NCBI RefSeq assembly: GCF_037042905.1 | Contig: NC_087252.1 | Coordinates: 14,627,201-14,691,200 of the forward strand | Length of the DNA: 64,000 nt | DNA from: Lytechinus pictus | Lineage: Eukaryota; Echinodermata; Echinoidea; Temnopleuroida; Toxopneustidae | Direction: 5' to 3' | Shown: positions 18,728 to 28,272 of the stretch, piece after piece | Layout of the letters: each line of letters opens with the position of its first letter | How positions within the stretch are numbered: position 1 is the first letter of the stretch | Translations under genes and position numbers: made by a program | The notes under the pieces: generated by a model | The model's input: the letters and a program-made list of their open reading frames with translations, nothing else | Databases searched by the model: none | What the model was told of the DNA's origin: nothing

Positions 18728-18926
18728 GATGAATTTCGATGTTGATAAAAATACAAGCTCGAAGTACCAGTGAGTACGATATTGTGTACATCGCGCTGTT
18801 GCATAACGCATCATAGCTAGCTAGGGTCATCGACCGGGCATTTGTACTCCCAAGATGGACGCCCGTCGCACAGTGACGTCACACAGGAACCCTCTATTGT
18901 AAATTGAACTTTCCTATTGTAAGCAT

Positions 18927-19720
18927 TTAACCCTCAATCTCCCGGGGTATTTTGATTCTTGTCATTCCCGGGGGGGGGGGGGGGGGGGCCATTATGGCCC
19001 CCCTTAAGATCTCAGCCGTGGATTGCGCGATCACAACGAAAATTTGCATGATGGTAGAGAATGACGTAATCTATGCAGTTGCATTGGTAAATTTCACTGA
19101 ATTCATATATTTTTATTTTATATGAATTAATTATGCTAATTTATTCATGAAATCATACTTATTGCTCTGATTCACTAAATAAAGCTCCTAGAATGCTATT
19201 TTTTGGTGAAAATATTCTTTATAGCATTCCTAACAATTGTGAATGAAAAAAGTTCTGGTACCAAGACCGATTTCTTATGTATTTTATTGTTTTTTTTAAT
19301 TTCTTATGTATTTCTTAGTTTTTTTACTTTTTGTTTTTTATTGTTTTTTCGATGGAAATCGTTCCAGACTTAATTCTAATCATAAACAAGACAAAATTAA
19401 TTAAGTTTAATCATTAAAAGTAGAAATAATGATACATTTATGAATTTTGGCCAAATACACAATTTGCATTGGATTTGTACATGAAATCACGTTTATGAGC
19501 AATTTTGGGTCTGACATGCACTTACATAATGTTGCGTAATGTCGTAACCGCGTACCCGGGCGTCACAAATTTGGTCTCAAAATTTGCGCGAGACTTGAAA
19601 GTAAAAAGTCAGAGAGCAGCGAGGTCAAAAAATTTTGCGCTGCAGATATATCGCGAAAATTGTCGAGGGGGGGGCAATAATGGCCCCCCCCCCCCCCCCC
19701 CCCGGGAGAATTAGGGTTAA
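18927..19720. mobile_element. TTAA-flanked MITE (piggyBac-like ends)
   Basis: TTAA at 18927-18930 and at 19717-19720 bracket termini CCCTCAATCTCCCGGGG and, inverted, CCCGGGAGAATTAGGG. TTAA duplications with CCCT ends fit piggyBac-type elements; Kolobok is an alternative. A second inverted layer of long poly-G/poly-C with 'cattatggcc' lies just inside each end. The 790-bp interior is AT-rich and non-coding. Confidence 0.75.
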
Positions 19721-19756
19721 TATTGAACTTTGAGGAGTGTGCAGGTGTTGCACTGA

Positions 19757-20146
19757 ATGAATGGGAAAAAGGTAGACACATGGGAGACATATCTGTCATC
19801 AAGAGGGCAAGTGAGAGATTCATCCAAGGCAAAAGATTTTGCCATCATTAAATATAAAGTCGTGGTTGAGGAACAGAACTTCACTGTGTACAAACCTAGG
19901 AACCCAAACTCAGTCAGGATTACCAAACCCAACTTGGTTTCTGTTGCGGATGAGAACAATGTCGCTACTGGACCAAGCTTGATGGTTTGGAACACAGCCA
20001 CAAAAATTATGAACAAGTGGAATGCCTCTGGCGGTTTCACCTGCATCACACGTTTCAATATAGTAGCAGTGCTGACTTTGAAAACTACTATAACTCGCAC
20101 AAGATGTTCAGTGATACTTGGTTACTCTTATGTCCACGTTTTATGA
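19757..20146 (+). other. Unrecognised open frame, 129 codons
   Basis: Begins after the MITE with MNGKKVDTWETYLSSRGQVR and includes FTVYKPRNPNSVRITKPNLV. The last third runs into the tandem array, so only about the first 95 codons could be ancestral coding sequence. No domain recognised. It could be the 3' end of the transposon gene decayed at 15.4-17.0 kb, displaced by the two nested insertions. Confidence 0.25.
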
Positions 20147-20916
20147 ACTAGACAAATACACTTACAGAGATATGATGGTATTTCAACAAATACCACCAAC
20201 ATGGCCAAAGTTCATTGACCTTACATGACCTTTGACCTTGATCATGTGACCTGAAACTCGCACAGGATGTTCAGTGATAGTTGATTACTCTTATGTCCAA
20301 GTTTCATGAATCAGATCCATAAACTTTCAAAGTTATGATGGTAATTCAACAGATATCCCCATTATGGCCAAAGTTCATTGACCTTTGACCTTGGTCATGT
20401 GACCTGAAATGCCCACAGGATGTTCAGTGATACTTGATTACTCTTATGTCCAAGTTTAATAAACTAGAGCAATATACTTTCAAAGTTATGATGGTAATTC
20501 AACAAATACCCCCAATTTGGCCAAAGTTCATTGACCCTAAATGACCTTTGACCTTAATCATGTGACCTGAAACTTGCACAGGATGTTCAGTGATACTTGA
20601 TTACTATTATGTTCAAGTTTCAGGTATCAAATCCATAAACTGTCAAAGTTATGATGGTAATTCAACAGATACCCCCAATTTGGCCAAAGTTCATTGACCC
20701 TAAATGACCTTTGATCTTGTGACGTGAAAATCAGGCAGGATATTCAGTAATACTTGATTAACCTTATGGCCATGTTTCATGAACTAGGTCCATATACTTT
20801 CTAAGTTATATTGTCATTTCAAAAACTTAACCTTTGGTTAAGATTTGGTGTTGACGCCGCCGCCGTCGGAAAAGCGGCGCCTATAGTCTCATTCTGCTAT
20901 GCAGGTGAGACAAAAA
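20090..20916 (+). repeat. ~160-bp tandem array with DR1-like motifs, ends in hairpin
   Basis: The phrase ggatgttcagtgatacttg recurs at about 20102, 20264, 20418, 20581 and 20738, a 154-163 bp period. Each unit boundary carries TGACCTTTGACCTT or a one-base variant. A GC-rich phrase (gccgccgccgtcgg) and a hairpin GTCTC...GAGAC followed by AAAA close the array at 20890-20916. The layout (central minisatellite plus 3' hairpin) is like Helitron-related HINE elements. A sister array is at 30280-31098. Confidence 0.85.
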
Positions 20917-21640
20917 TAAAGAGAAGTGTCCACGTTGACTGCTGGTGGAGAACGCACTCCTTTGGCCTTTTAAAACCCAATAATAGATGAGAAGTTTAAT
21001 AGGTCTTGAAAGAGAGTGAATAGTTTTGGAGATTCTCAAAAATGCGTTTGTCATCACTTTACTTCATTTATGCATTACATGATTGTGTTTGCCCTGAAAA
21101 TGATATGACGTGAAGTAAATGGACAGAAATTGTGTTTTGATGGTGAAATTAATCAATTTTATTTAAGTACGGGTATCCCGGTAGCGTTTCTTTCTTTGGC
21201 TCGGCGGTTTGTTTTTTAAATCTTGTGTAGCTCCCTCTACAATAGAAAGTCAAACATTTGTTTTGGTTTGCGTCGCACCACGATGGTGTTCGTGCGCCTA
21301 TGTAAGATAGTGCATGTTTAATGTTTATTGTTACTGAGTCATTCTGGACTTTTACTCACCCCTTTACCCATGAAGTATTCATCTCTAACTGTTCGGTCCA
21401 CATTGTTTCCAAAGATGTATGTTATTTTTCGTCAAGTGCATAGTTGCTGCAGCACGGTCAGCATCTACTGGTACGTGTAGCTGGCCCAGCCAGGCCGGCG
21501 ATCGATCGAGCGCTAGGCCGCAACCAACACAAGCGCTGTAATTTACAATTAACTGAAGCTGAAGGCAAGAGGTTCGTAACGTATACATATCGCACAATAA
21601 TTCAAGTAAAATTTTATACATCTAATCAAGAGGATACCAG
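20917..21640. other. No supported gene
   Basis: AT-rich and then mixed sequence. Small frames only. Possible upstream region of the exon at 21641-21834. Confidence 0.4.
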
Positions 21641-21834
21641 TATGGGAGACGAGGAAGGAGGGGACCGAAGGGTGCTTCTCCAGGTACAAGAAAAAGAGAA
21701 TCAAGCAAGTTATACGAACTGTCGAGATCGAAGAGGGGGACTATAAGAGTGCACAGTGAGATATTTGATCGGTGGAGCGAGCTTCGGGGGGCTCGAGGAC
21801 TCACAAATGATCAATTTCTGTCCTTGCTCGACAT
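21641..21834 (+). CDS. Candidate 5' exon, transposon-type 'DRW' N-terminus
   Basis: A frame rich in Arg/Lys leads to RGTIRVHSEIFDRWSELRGA and a following Leu-rich helix. It ends at a consensus donor, acat|gtgagt. The 'R.H.EIFDRW..L....GL..D..F...L' pattern recalls the N-terminus of a large marine-invertebrate family often found with zinc-finger or transposase-like C-termini. The start codon is not certain. No matching downstream exon was found, so this may be an isolated remnant. Confidence 0.4.
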
Positions 21835-22188
21835 GTGAGTAGAATATTTTATCGAATCATTCTATCTTTTCTTTACAGCCTTTTCATTTTCTGCCTATAA
21901 GAATTTAATTGATATAACTTTAGGTTCTACCTTGTAATTGATAACTTCCGCCAGTCACCTGCATGCACTTCATCTCGGGCGGAGTGCAAGGCAGAGGGTC
22001 TCGTTTCATAGTACACTCTGCCCAGCAAGAAGGGAAAAATACAGGGTATATCAGTATAACTCGCACCTTTATAGAGACCTAGGAAATGGCCAACTATGTA
22101 CGGACAAACGATCCCGAACAGAACTGTCTTAGATACTGAACATGTAGCTGGAGGTGTGAAGGAGTTCCCTGTGGTAACACCAAACCTA
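21835..22188. other. Spacer, no supported gene
   Basis: Follows the donor at 21835. A 64-codon frame at 21938-22132 has no motif. Confidence 0.4.
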
Positions 22189-22457
22189 GGGCCCCGTCTT
22201 ACAAAGAGTTGCGATCGATCCGATCAATCGCAACTATGGAAGGCCAGCAATGTCAACATGTATTTATGCATGTTTCTTCAAAATATTTTCTAGCTATGAT
22301 GTATATTCATGCATTGTTTTCTTTAAGAATTCACTGTGCTTCTCTTTGTTTACAAAAGACATTGCGCTAATTTCCTGTGGAAAAATTTATGATACTGATG
22401 GATTTCCATAGAGTTACGATTGATTGGATCAATCGTAACTCTTTTTAAGACAGGGCC
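22189..22457. mobile_element. MITE with long inverted ends (GGGCCCCGTCTTA)
   Basis: Left end GGGCCCCGTCTTACAAAGAG pairs with the right end at 22398-22457 over ~60 bp, including the nested palindrome gattgatccgatcaatc. 269 bp, non-coding. Confidence 0.85.
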
Positions 22458-22555
22458 TTGATCACAAACTGATAAATGCCACAGACGCAGCCACCAACCT
22501 AGGGTCTTTCTTTAAAGAGAAAAAAAATCAGATGTAAAATTGCCAGGACCTAAAC

Positions 22556-22625
22556 CTGGGACCTGTCTCACAAAACGTTGTGATTGATCCAATCAACCTC
22601 AACTATGGATATCCACTGTCATAAT
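22556..22625 (+). mobile_element. Partial copy of the 22189 MITE
   Basis: gggacctgtctcacaaaac followed by gattgatccaatcaacctcaactatgga matches the left end of the 22189 element with substitutions; no right end is seen. Confidence 0.7.
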
Positions 22626-23028
22626 TATTTTCCCCTACATAAAATTGGTACAATATCCTTTGTAAACAAACCGGACGAACATACTGAACTGCCAATAAAA
22701 CAATTAATGTATTTGTATACATCGTAATCTGATATTTTGACAAGCATGCATTTCAGGGATCCAGGGGGAGGCACAACCCATAAAATCTGAATAAGAATGC
22801 CTTAGAATTTTGCATCCGTAAAATAAGCAATGACATTTTGTTTCAGACAAATTCACACCCCGTAAAAGTCAGACTCTGGATCCACACCTGCATTTTAGAT
22901 GTTGGCTTTACTTGCTCTCAAAAAATAAATTCTGTTCAAAGCACCATGTAGTTGTTAGGCCTGGGACAAATATCTTTTTTGCCATTCGTTTGTTTGCCAT
23001 GGTAAATAATTGAATCATTCAAACACTA
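22626..23028. other. AT-rich spacer
   Basis: No gene or repeat recognised. Confidence 0.4.
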
Positions 23029-23514
23029 ATATGCTTTTCACACTGCATTTCCTTAACCCCATACTATCCTTAACCCCGGACTATCCTTAACCCCATACTA
23101 TCTTTTTTTCGATTCACACTGTCTTTCTTAACCCCATACTATCTGCTCAACCGTGGTTAATGCCCTAACCCCAGACTATCCCTCAGCTCATGAATATTGA
23201 TGATGTTACCATACAGAGCATGATTAATGTGCAATTCGAATTCTGTGATTGGCTAATGCTTAGCCCCGTTTCGTTTTCACACTGCATCTCTTAGCACCGC
23301 AATTGTGGTGCTAGCACCACAATAAGCCGGCTAACCCTGCTTTTTTGCAGGGCCAGATCGTACCGTACTATTTACCAAGCTAGCCCACTTTGCTAAAACG
23401 TAGTGTGAAAACGAAGTGGGCTAAGCTTAACCCCGGGAAATTGGTGGGGCTAAGACCCCCCCCCCCCCCCAGCCCCACCAATTTAGGACAAAAAGTGCAG
23501 TGTGAAAAGCATAT
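23029..23514. mobile_element. MITE with ATATGCTTTTCACACTGCA ends
   Basis: The 19-bp left end is inverted at 23496-23514. The interior is rich in 'taaccccatactatc' repeats and 'tagcccac' phrases and has an inner inverted 'ttttcacactgca'. The ORFs across it are non-coding. A poly-C run lies at 23456-23470. Confidence 0.85.
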
Positions 23515-24814
23515 AAGTTTCCTAGATTTTAGGAAATCAAAAAAAAAAATTACCTTTAATTTGCATGACCTACACATAATGAGCAAGCTGATTTAGTGAA
23601 GTGTACCAGTGTGGCGCCTATGACATGCACATCGACAGAGCTGAATGATGCACTATCATTGGCACGGCACTCTTGTCAATTCTTGAAAAAGTTACAATGC
23701 TTGAAATTAATTAATTTTCAGTGGAAATTTCATTTGTTATCTTCCCCTATGCTGTCAAATATCAGAGAATATAGCCATGTACTTTTGATAATTACTGGTC
23801 ACAACTCAGTAATCAATATCTGGCAAACATTTGATCAAAGTAAAAAGTAGTATTTGGTTGCTGATTGTGGTAAAACTGCTCGAATGCATTAATGGTTTGA
23901 GTCTTACTCCCAGGCCTAACCTAGTAATTGTGCTCTCCTTAACCATGCAACCACAAGTGATTCAGTACATTGCTTTAACATTACAGGCTTGATGATATCG
24001 TATAACCTGTTGAATACTGAATTCTGTAATTCCCATAGGCTTCAGGCATGAACCACCTGGTTCCAGTACGCAATGGGTTAACCTATCGACTACTGATATC
24101 TCTACGTCCTCTAAGCTTTGGACCAAGACAACCTTGTCCCAGTAGAAAATGAGTGAACATGTGAACAACTTTTAATTCTGTAATTCCCATAAAATTAGTA
24201 CAGGTACCATTTGCTTCCAGTAGGAAATGGGTTACAGCTGCCTGCTTTTACTGATGGCTGTAGCTTGAGTGTAGCAATCCATCCTCTTCCATCAGCAGAA
24301 AATTTCTTTTCATCTGAAGTCGCTTGTTCCGATCATCCATATAATCTTCCTTAACCTCTTGTGACTGTATTTATGCATATAAAATATGAATAAAACAAAA
24401 GAAATTATCATCTGTGATGAGCAAGATGTGAAGGGTATAACTGTGTAAGGAAATATGTCAAAAGCTTGTGCCTTGTCTTGAAGCACGAATTCCACCATAA
24501 CTGTCCATTTGTCTTTTTATTACCGCTTTCCCGTATTCTCCATTATGATAAAATCATAACCGCAAAAAATAAATAAATAAAAAAACCAACCAAATAGAGC
24601 AAAATGGAAAATTGAGAAATCCTGCTTCGTACTAGTATTTTCATAACTCTACTTGGTTGATCAAGGTTTGGAAATATAGGCTTAAACTTGTTTCATAATT
24701 AATAGCCTTTGGCGACATTGCATTCACCGATCTGGAGAAATTTGCACCAGTGGACCACCCGGTTACTTTTTTAAGGAATGACTCGAGAGTAAGAGTCCTT
24801 CGTTTTGACTATGA
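23515..24814. other. AT-rich region, no supported gene
   Basis: A phrase 'aattctgtaattcccata' occurs at about 24021 and 24173 with 'ccag tanaaaatgggt'-like sequence near each, suggesting a short degenerate repeat. Otherwise nothing seen. This lies downstream of the ZNF511-like gene's stop. Confidence 0.4.
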
Positions 24815-25215
24815 ACTCACCCATTTATTTCCAATTAGTCTAATGCCAATTTGTCCAATTAGTCTAATGCCAATTTGTCCAATTACCAAATTGTCTACTA
24901 TCATTTGGTCTACCATCGACATGATCTAATTGCCATTTTGTCCACTCACCATTTCATCTGACCAGTTGGTCCAATTGCCATTTAGTAAATTTTCCATTTG
25001 GTCTAATTGGACTAAATGCTAATTGGACGAAATGTATAATATAAAATGGATACTAGATCAACTATAAATGGAGTAAATGGTCATAGACAAACTGGTAATT
25101 AGACAAAGTGTTGATTGGAACGAATGGGTATTAAACCAAATGGCTGTTAGACAAAATGTTGAAGGATGGAATGGTAATAGACTAAATGAAGTTAGACCAT
25201 GTGATGAGTGGACAA
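24815..25215. repeat. Inverted minisatellite, 'atttggtctaattgcc' units
   Basis: Left of about 25005 the plus strand repeats phrases such as 'ccaattagtctaatgcc' and 'catttggtctaattg'. Right of it the complementary phrases repeat ('aattagacaaa', 'attggaacgaatgg', 'taaaccaaatgg'). The whole behaves as an imperfect 400-bp palindrome of ~16-20 bp units. It adjoins the last exon of the ZNF511-like gene. Confidence 0.8.
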
Positions 25216-25254
25216 ATTGGGAATACCAACTCACCTTGACATAAAAGTTAGAAT

Positions 25255-25318
25255 TCAACTTCCTTGACACTGAAACAGTTCTGAACCTCCTATACCAAAG
25301 CTTATGATATCTGGTACC
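25255..25318 (-). CDS. ZNF511: ZNF511-like gene, last coding exon
   Basis: Read on the minus strand. The acceptor ttgtttggtttacag precedes the exon at 25319. One base completes the split Arg codon and the frame then reads VPDIISFGIGGSELFQCQGS and stops. The 'VPDIISFG.GG' phrase matches the conserved C-terminal I/VP-x-x-I-x-FG motif of ZNF511. The phase fits the donor of the exon at 25982-26083. Confidence 0.8.
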
Positions 25319-25373
25319 CTGTAAACCAAACAATTATCCCACCAATAAAGAGCTTTGTATTCATCAATCACAT

Positions 25374-25515
25374 GAAAGGGTTACTCCAGGATGAAAATGA
25401 TAATATTTGAAATGATGAAGTAAAATCAGACAAAAACAACACTGTGAATTTCAGTATGTAAATTGAAAGGAAAACAAAGTTATAACATTTTTCAAACCAT
25501 CCAATTCAGAAGTCA
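25374..25515. mobile_element. Fragment of TTAA-type MITE family
   Basis: gaaagggttactccaggatg and the following 'aaatcagacaa', 'gtgaatttc' and 'aaagttataacattt' phrases match one end of the elements at 40358, 53875 and 56483. Only one end is present. It lies in the last intron of the ZNF511-like gene. Confidence 0.6.
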
Positions 25516-25682
25516 TTGATATAGCACATTTTCCTTTCAGTTACAAAGCACTGCACATGCAATCCATGTTTGGGATTATTCAACACCACCGAATGATCAG
25601 CTTAGTCCACGAAATCCACTGTCCTCTAATAGCAAAATAGATGGCTTTCTTGAACTGGTCAACAGAGGAGGATACAAATTGC

Positions 25683-25880
25683 TGCTATTATTACCCCAGC
25701 ATTAGCTGTGTTGCCTATATAAGCGCTCAAGCATTTGAGGAATGTCTTCCTGCTACCCATTCACCTCACCTGGGTTGAGTGCAGCACAATGTGGGTAAAT
25801 TTCTTGCTGAAGGAAAGCACACCATGGCTGGGAATTGAACCCACGTCCCTCCGATTGAGAGAAGACCATGATGCCCCCAT
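25683..25880 (-). mobile_element. tRNA-derived SINE, minus strand
   Basis: On the minus strand it has a B box ggttcaattcc-type sequence (plus strand: gggaattgaacccac at about 25831), then the SINE body with ttgtgctgcactcaacccaggtgaggtgaatgg in reverse (25763-25795), and a 3' end with taata repeats. It is the same family as at 43918 and 62102. It lies in the last intron of the ZNF511-like gene. Confidence 0.8.
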
Positions 25881-25981
25881 TTACATTTACAGTGATACAC
25901 GTTAAGAATTTTATAGTATAAACTGATAACAAACATGTACTAACTTCCTTACGCCATGCCCATGATATGACCATCGCTTAC

Positions 25982-26083
25982 CGAGTTCGAGGTGGACGGC
26001 AAATTCTGTTCTTCTGGGCGCCAGAATCTACATCTCTGCTTTCTTCAAGGCCTCCAGACACATCAACCAGTCTTGAGTGTTGC
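25982..26083 (-). CDS. ZNF511: ZNF511-like gene, exon 5
   Basis: Minus strand, 102 nt, between an acceptor (gatttacatgtag) and a donor (ctcg|gtaagc). It starts with one base completing a split codon and ends in phase 2. It encodes QHSRLVDVSGGLEESRDVDS and then GAQKNRICRPPRT. This is the variable linker between zinc fingers and the C-terminal motif in ZNF511; it has no domain of its own. Confidence 0.7.
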
Positions 26084-27086
26084 CTACATGTAAATCACAA
26101 CAAGAAATCAGTCCTGCATACAGTATTAGTTTAGTTTGACAAGTTTCATGAGTGTCGTGTGAGAATAAAAGCAGAAGATATTACAAGAGGGCATGGGAGT
26201 GGGTCAACGGGAAAGGGGGTAGACAATGCAATTGGGTTTGATGTGATAAAAATTGGACACTTGATTGTAAAAAGAAGTTAAACAGTTAAAACCAACAGGA
26301 CAGAAATCACAGCAGCTGAGTAACTCACTAATCAACCCTCGTACATATGACCTGCCAACCCCATACCAATAAGTTGCCCAGAATTTTGAGAATTTTAATT
26401 GAGAACAAAATAGCAAATCCTAAACTTTTAAAATGATACCTTACTTGTATACTGTCCAAGGACAACCCATTTAAGTACCCGATTGCATGTAGATGACATT
26501 CTGTGTGAGCTTCAAAAAATAAAGAGAAAAAAAAAGGTCTTAATTTTAGGGTTCACTCAAGCATGACATGTGCATACTGCAAGCAAGGTAAAACATATAA
26601 GCAGTCCAGCAAAAATGGTGTCAAAGAAAACCTTTTCTTTTATCTAATGTTTCTACTTCAAATGTTGACAGTAGGAAGAAGAAGAAATACGCCTTCAGAT
26701 AAGCTGATTTTCTTAATTTTTACCTTTGAATACCAAATACTGTTTAGACTATTTACAAAGAAACTTCTCTGTCCACTTATTGTTGGTTATGGTGTGGGAA
26801 GTCACATACTATATTTCACATTTCACAATGCTTGAAGGCAAAGACTATTATTAATAAGTAATAAAGGCTACATGTATGTCACAGCGTTCCGTGCAAGCCT
26901 TGCGTACAACTATTTTTGCTACCCACAGGTCGCCTGCGTTGAAAGCATCTTGCATGCATCTCACACGCAGTTGCTGGCAGAAGTGCATGCAAGTCTGATT
27001 TGCACACAGAAAAGTTTTGAACATGCTCAAAACTTTGTTGCGGGTGAGTTGCACCGAACGATGTGACAGGTTCTTAAGATTGTTAC
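26084..27086 (-). other. ZNF511-like gene, intron
   Basis: Intron of about 1 kb with no other gene recognised; the ORFs here are short and motif-free. Confidence 0.6.
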
Positions 27087-27196
27087 CTCCTATCAAAAGA
27101 GAAGCTTGCTGGGTATCCATGGCAACTGGTCAGATGACCTATCCTGTCCCGTGCATCCATGAAACGATAGTTGCATTTTTCCTCAAGGCAGCGGTA
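27087..27196 (-). CDS. ZNF511: ZNF511-like gene, exon 4 (third zinc finger)
   Basis: Minus strand, 110 nt, acceptor cattactcccag, donor gatag gag|gtaaca, phases 0 and 2. It encodes YRCLEEKCNYRFMDARDRIG followed by HLTSCHGYPASFSFDR: a C-x4-C...H-x4-H finger and the YPxxFxFD tail. This is the last-finger arrangement of ZNF511 (human: YQCL...C..KF.T.RDR..H....H.YP.DFRFD). The frame is below the usual ORF length cutoff and was found by looking for the missing finger. Confidence 0.85.
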
Positions 27197-27497
27197 CTGG
27201 GAGTAATGTGAATGGTGAAAATGTAATATTAATGGTTCTGTGCCATTAAAAGCCAAGATTGCTATGGATGCATAGTGCTAAATATCACTCAATGTAACAA
27301 TTTAAAAAATTCAAATACATGTATGTTTCTTAGATTTTTAAACATCTTTTAAGGTTTTTTTCCAACTTGCTATTAAAGCTCCATCCCTATAAAAGAGTTC
27401 AGATCTCATTCCCTTGGGTATTGCCCTATCACTGATTCAATTTTATATAACCTATGTACGTGTAATATTACAAATTAGAAAGTCAAAAGGGGCCTAA

Positions 27498-27526
27498 GCT
27501 TTCGATCCTAGCAGAATCTTCGTCGG
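27498..27526 (-). ncRNA. Hammerhead-ribozyme-like motif (degenerate), arm 1
   Basis: Minus strand reads CCGACGA, then GATTC-TGCTA-GGATC (5-bp stem with one G-U), then GAAAGC. This is the CUGANGA / stem II / GAAA order of a hammerhead core. The invariant U4 is C here, and no clear UH cleavage site follows stem III. I therefore see a decayed hammerhead, perhaps from a Penelope-like element, not a proven ribozyme. Confidence 0.3.
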
Positions 27527-27590
27527 AGGCAAAATGACGGAAAGTCATCCATCACTGTGGAGAGAGATATGATGGAAAAACATTTTGCCT

Positions 27591-27619
27591 CCGACAAAGA
27601 TTCTGCTAGGATCGAAAGC
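27591..27619 (+). ncRNA. Hammerhead-ribozyme-like motif (degenerate), arm 2
   Basis: Plus-strand copy of the arm-1 motif: CCGACAA, the same GATTC-TGCTA-GGATC stem, then GAAAGC. The G8 position is also changed (CCGACAA), so it should be less active than arm 1 if either ever was. Confidence 0.25.
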
Positions 27620-27815
27620 TTAGGCCCCTTTTGACTTTCTAATTTACTCCATTGGCTCTCTTTTATTAGATAAGCAGTTTTCAGCAGCTTCTTTTTGCCA
27701 TTAATATTACAAATGTCTTGTACTGCATTTTTAGGTATTAAGAACTGATGACTTTTGTAACTACATGTACCACTCATCATAATAAAAAGTTAACAATTTA
27801 TGTTCATAAACATAC

Positions 27816-28014
27816 CATTGGTTGCTGTTGTGAAAGCAGTGAGAAAAAGCTGTCGTGATTTTCCGTGAGGTGGATTTCCAGTAGGTGGTTTGTTGGATAG
27901 AATCGCTGACAGTAACGACATATGAAGCGGTGACAAACATTATAGTGGTCTTCGTAATCCTCTACGCTTGCGAAAGACTGGCTACAACCATGCACGTGGC
28001 ATTCACATCCATCA
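27816..28014 (-). CDS. ZNF511: ZNF511-like gene, exon 3 (two zinc fingers)
   Basis: Minus strand, 199 nt, acceptor ctctccacag, donor caatg|gtatgt. It starts by completing a split Ser codon and ends in phase 0. It encodes SDGCECHVHGCSQSFASVED and then YEDHYNVCHRFICRYCQRFY, PTNHLLEIHLTENHDSFFSL. The CHVxGCxQxF...H....H and C..C..FP..HLL.IH..E.HDS.F phrases are the ZNF511 signature. ZNF511 is a small nuclear C2H2 protein of poorly known function. All five exons join in frame to give about 214 residues, slightly shorter than the human protein. The name rests on recognition without a search. Confidence 0.9.
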
Positions 28015-28083
28015 CTGTGGAGAGAGATATATACATTGAATAGAAGACAAAAATAATGAAAAAAACACATTTTAATAAATGCA

Positions 28084-28272
28084 ACATGTTTCAAGGTTCA
28101 CGCCTCATCTTCATCCTAAAATCATAAACAGAGTCATTGGTATTCATACATTTTGGATCAGGAAAAATTAACAAGAATACAAAGGTATGCGGAACAGGGT
28201 GAGTGTATAAATACTTATGACTCTGTTTATGATTTTAAGATGAAAATGAGGTTTGATCCTTGAAATATGTTC
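28084..28272. repeat. Second hairpin in ZNF511 intron, ~58-bp arms
   Basis: 28084-28140 and 28214-28272 are inverse copies, separated by about 73 bp. Each arm holds a GATGAA(G/A)ATGAGG...CCTTGAAA arrangement: a 4-bp stem between a GAUGA-like and a GAAA-like box, again reminiscent of a degenerate hammerhead. Exon 3 lies between this hairpin and the one at 27472. Confidence 0.85.

Larger units (their letters stand above)
17001..18895. mobile_element. 1.9-kb DNA transposon with convergent SWIM and THAP genes
   Basis: AGAGGGTTCC at 17001-17010 is perfectly inverted as GGAACCCTCT at 18886-18895. Inside each end, a YY1-like CCATnTTGG motif (17050 region; 18853 region on the minus strand) precedes an inward-reading gene: SWIM on plus, THAP on minus. 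THAP domains are the DNA-binding part of several animal transposases. I could not settle a target-site duplication. The superfamily is unassigned. Confidence 0.65.
27472..27646. repeat. Hairpin: 66-70 bp inverted arms in ZNF511 intron
   Basis: 27472-27537 and 27575-27646 are inverse copies with few differences, separated by ~37 bp. Each arm contains the hammerhead-like motif listed separately. The loop holds a 25-bp exact copy (27546-27570) of the intron/exon-3 boundary at 28006-28030. Confidence 0.88.

Noticed and set aside
27508-27780. 90-codon minus-strand ORF next to ZNF511 exon 3
   Set aside because: It runs through the hairpin arms and has no motif; the hairpin explains it.
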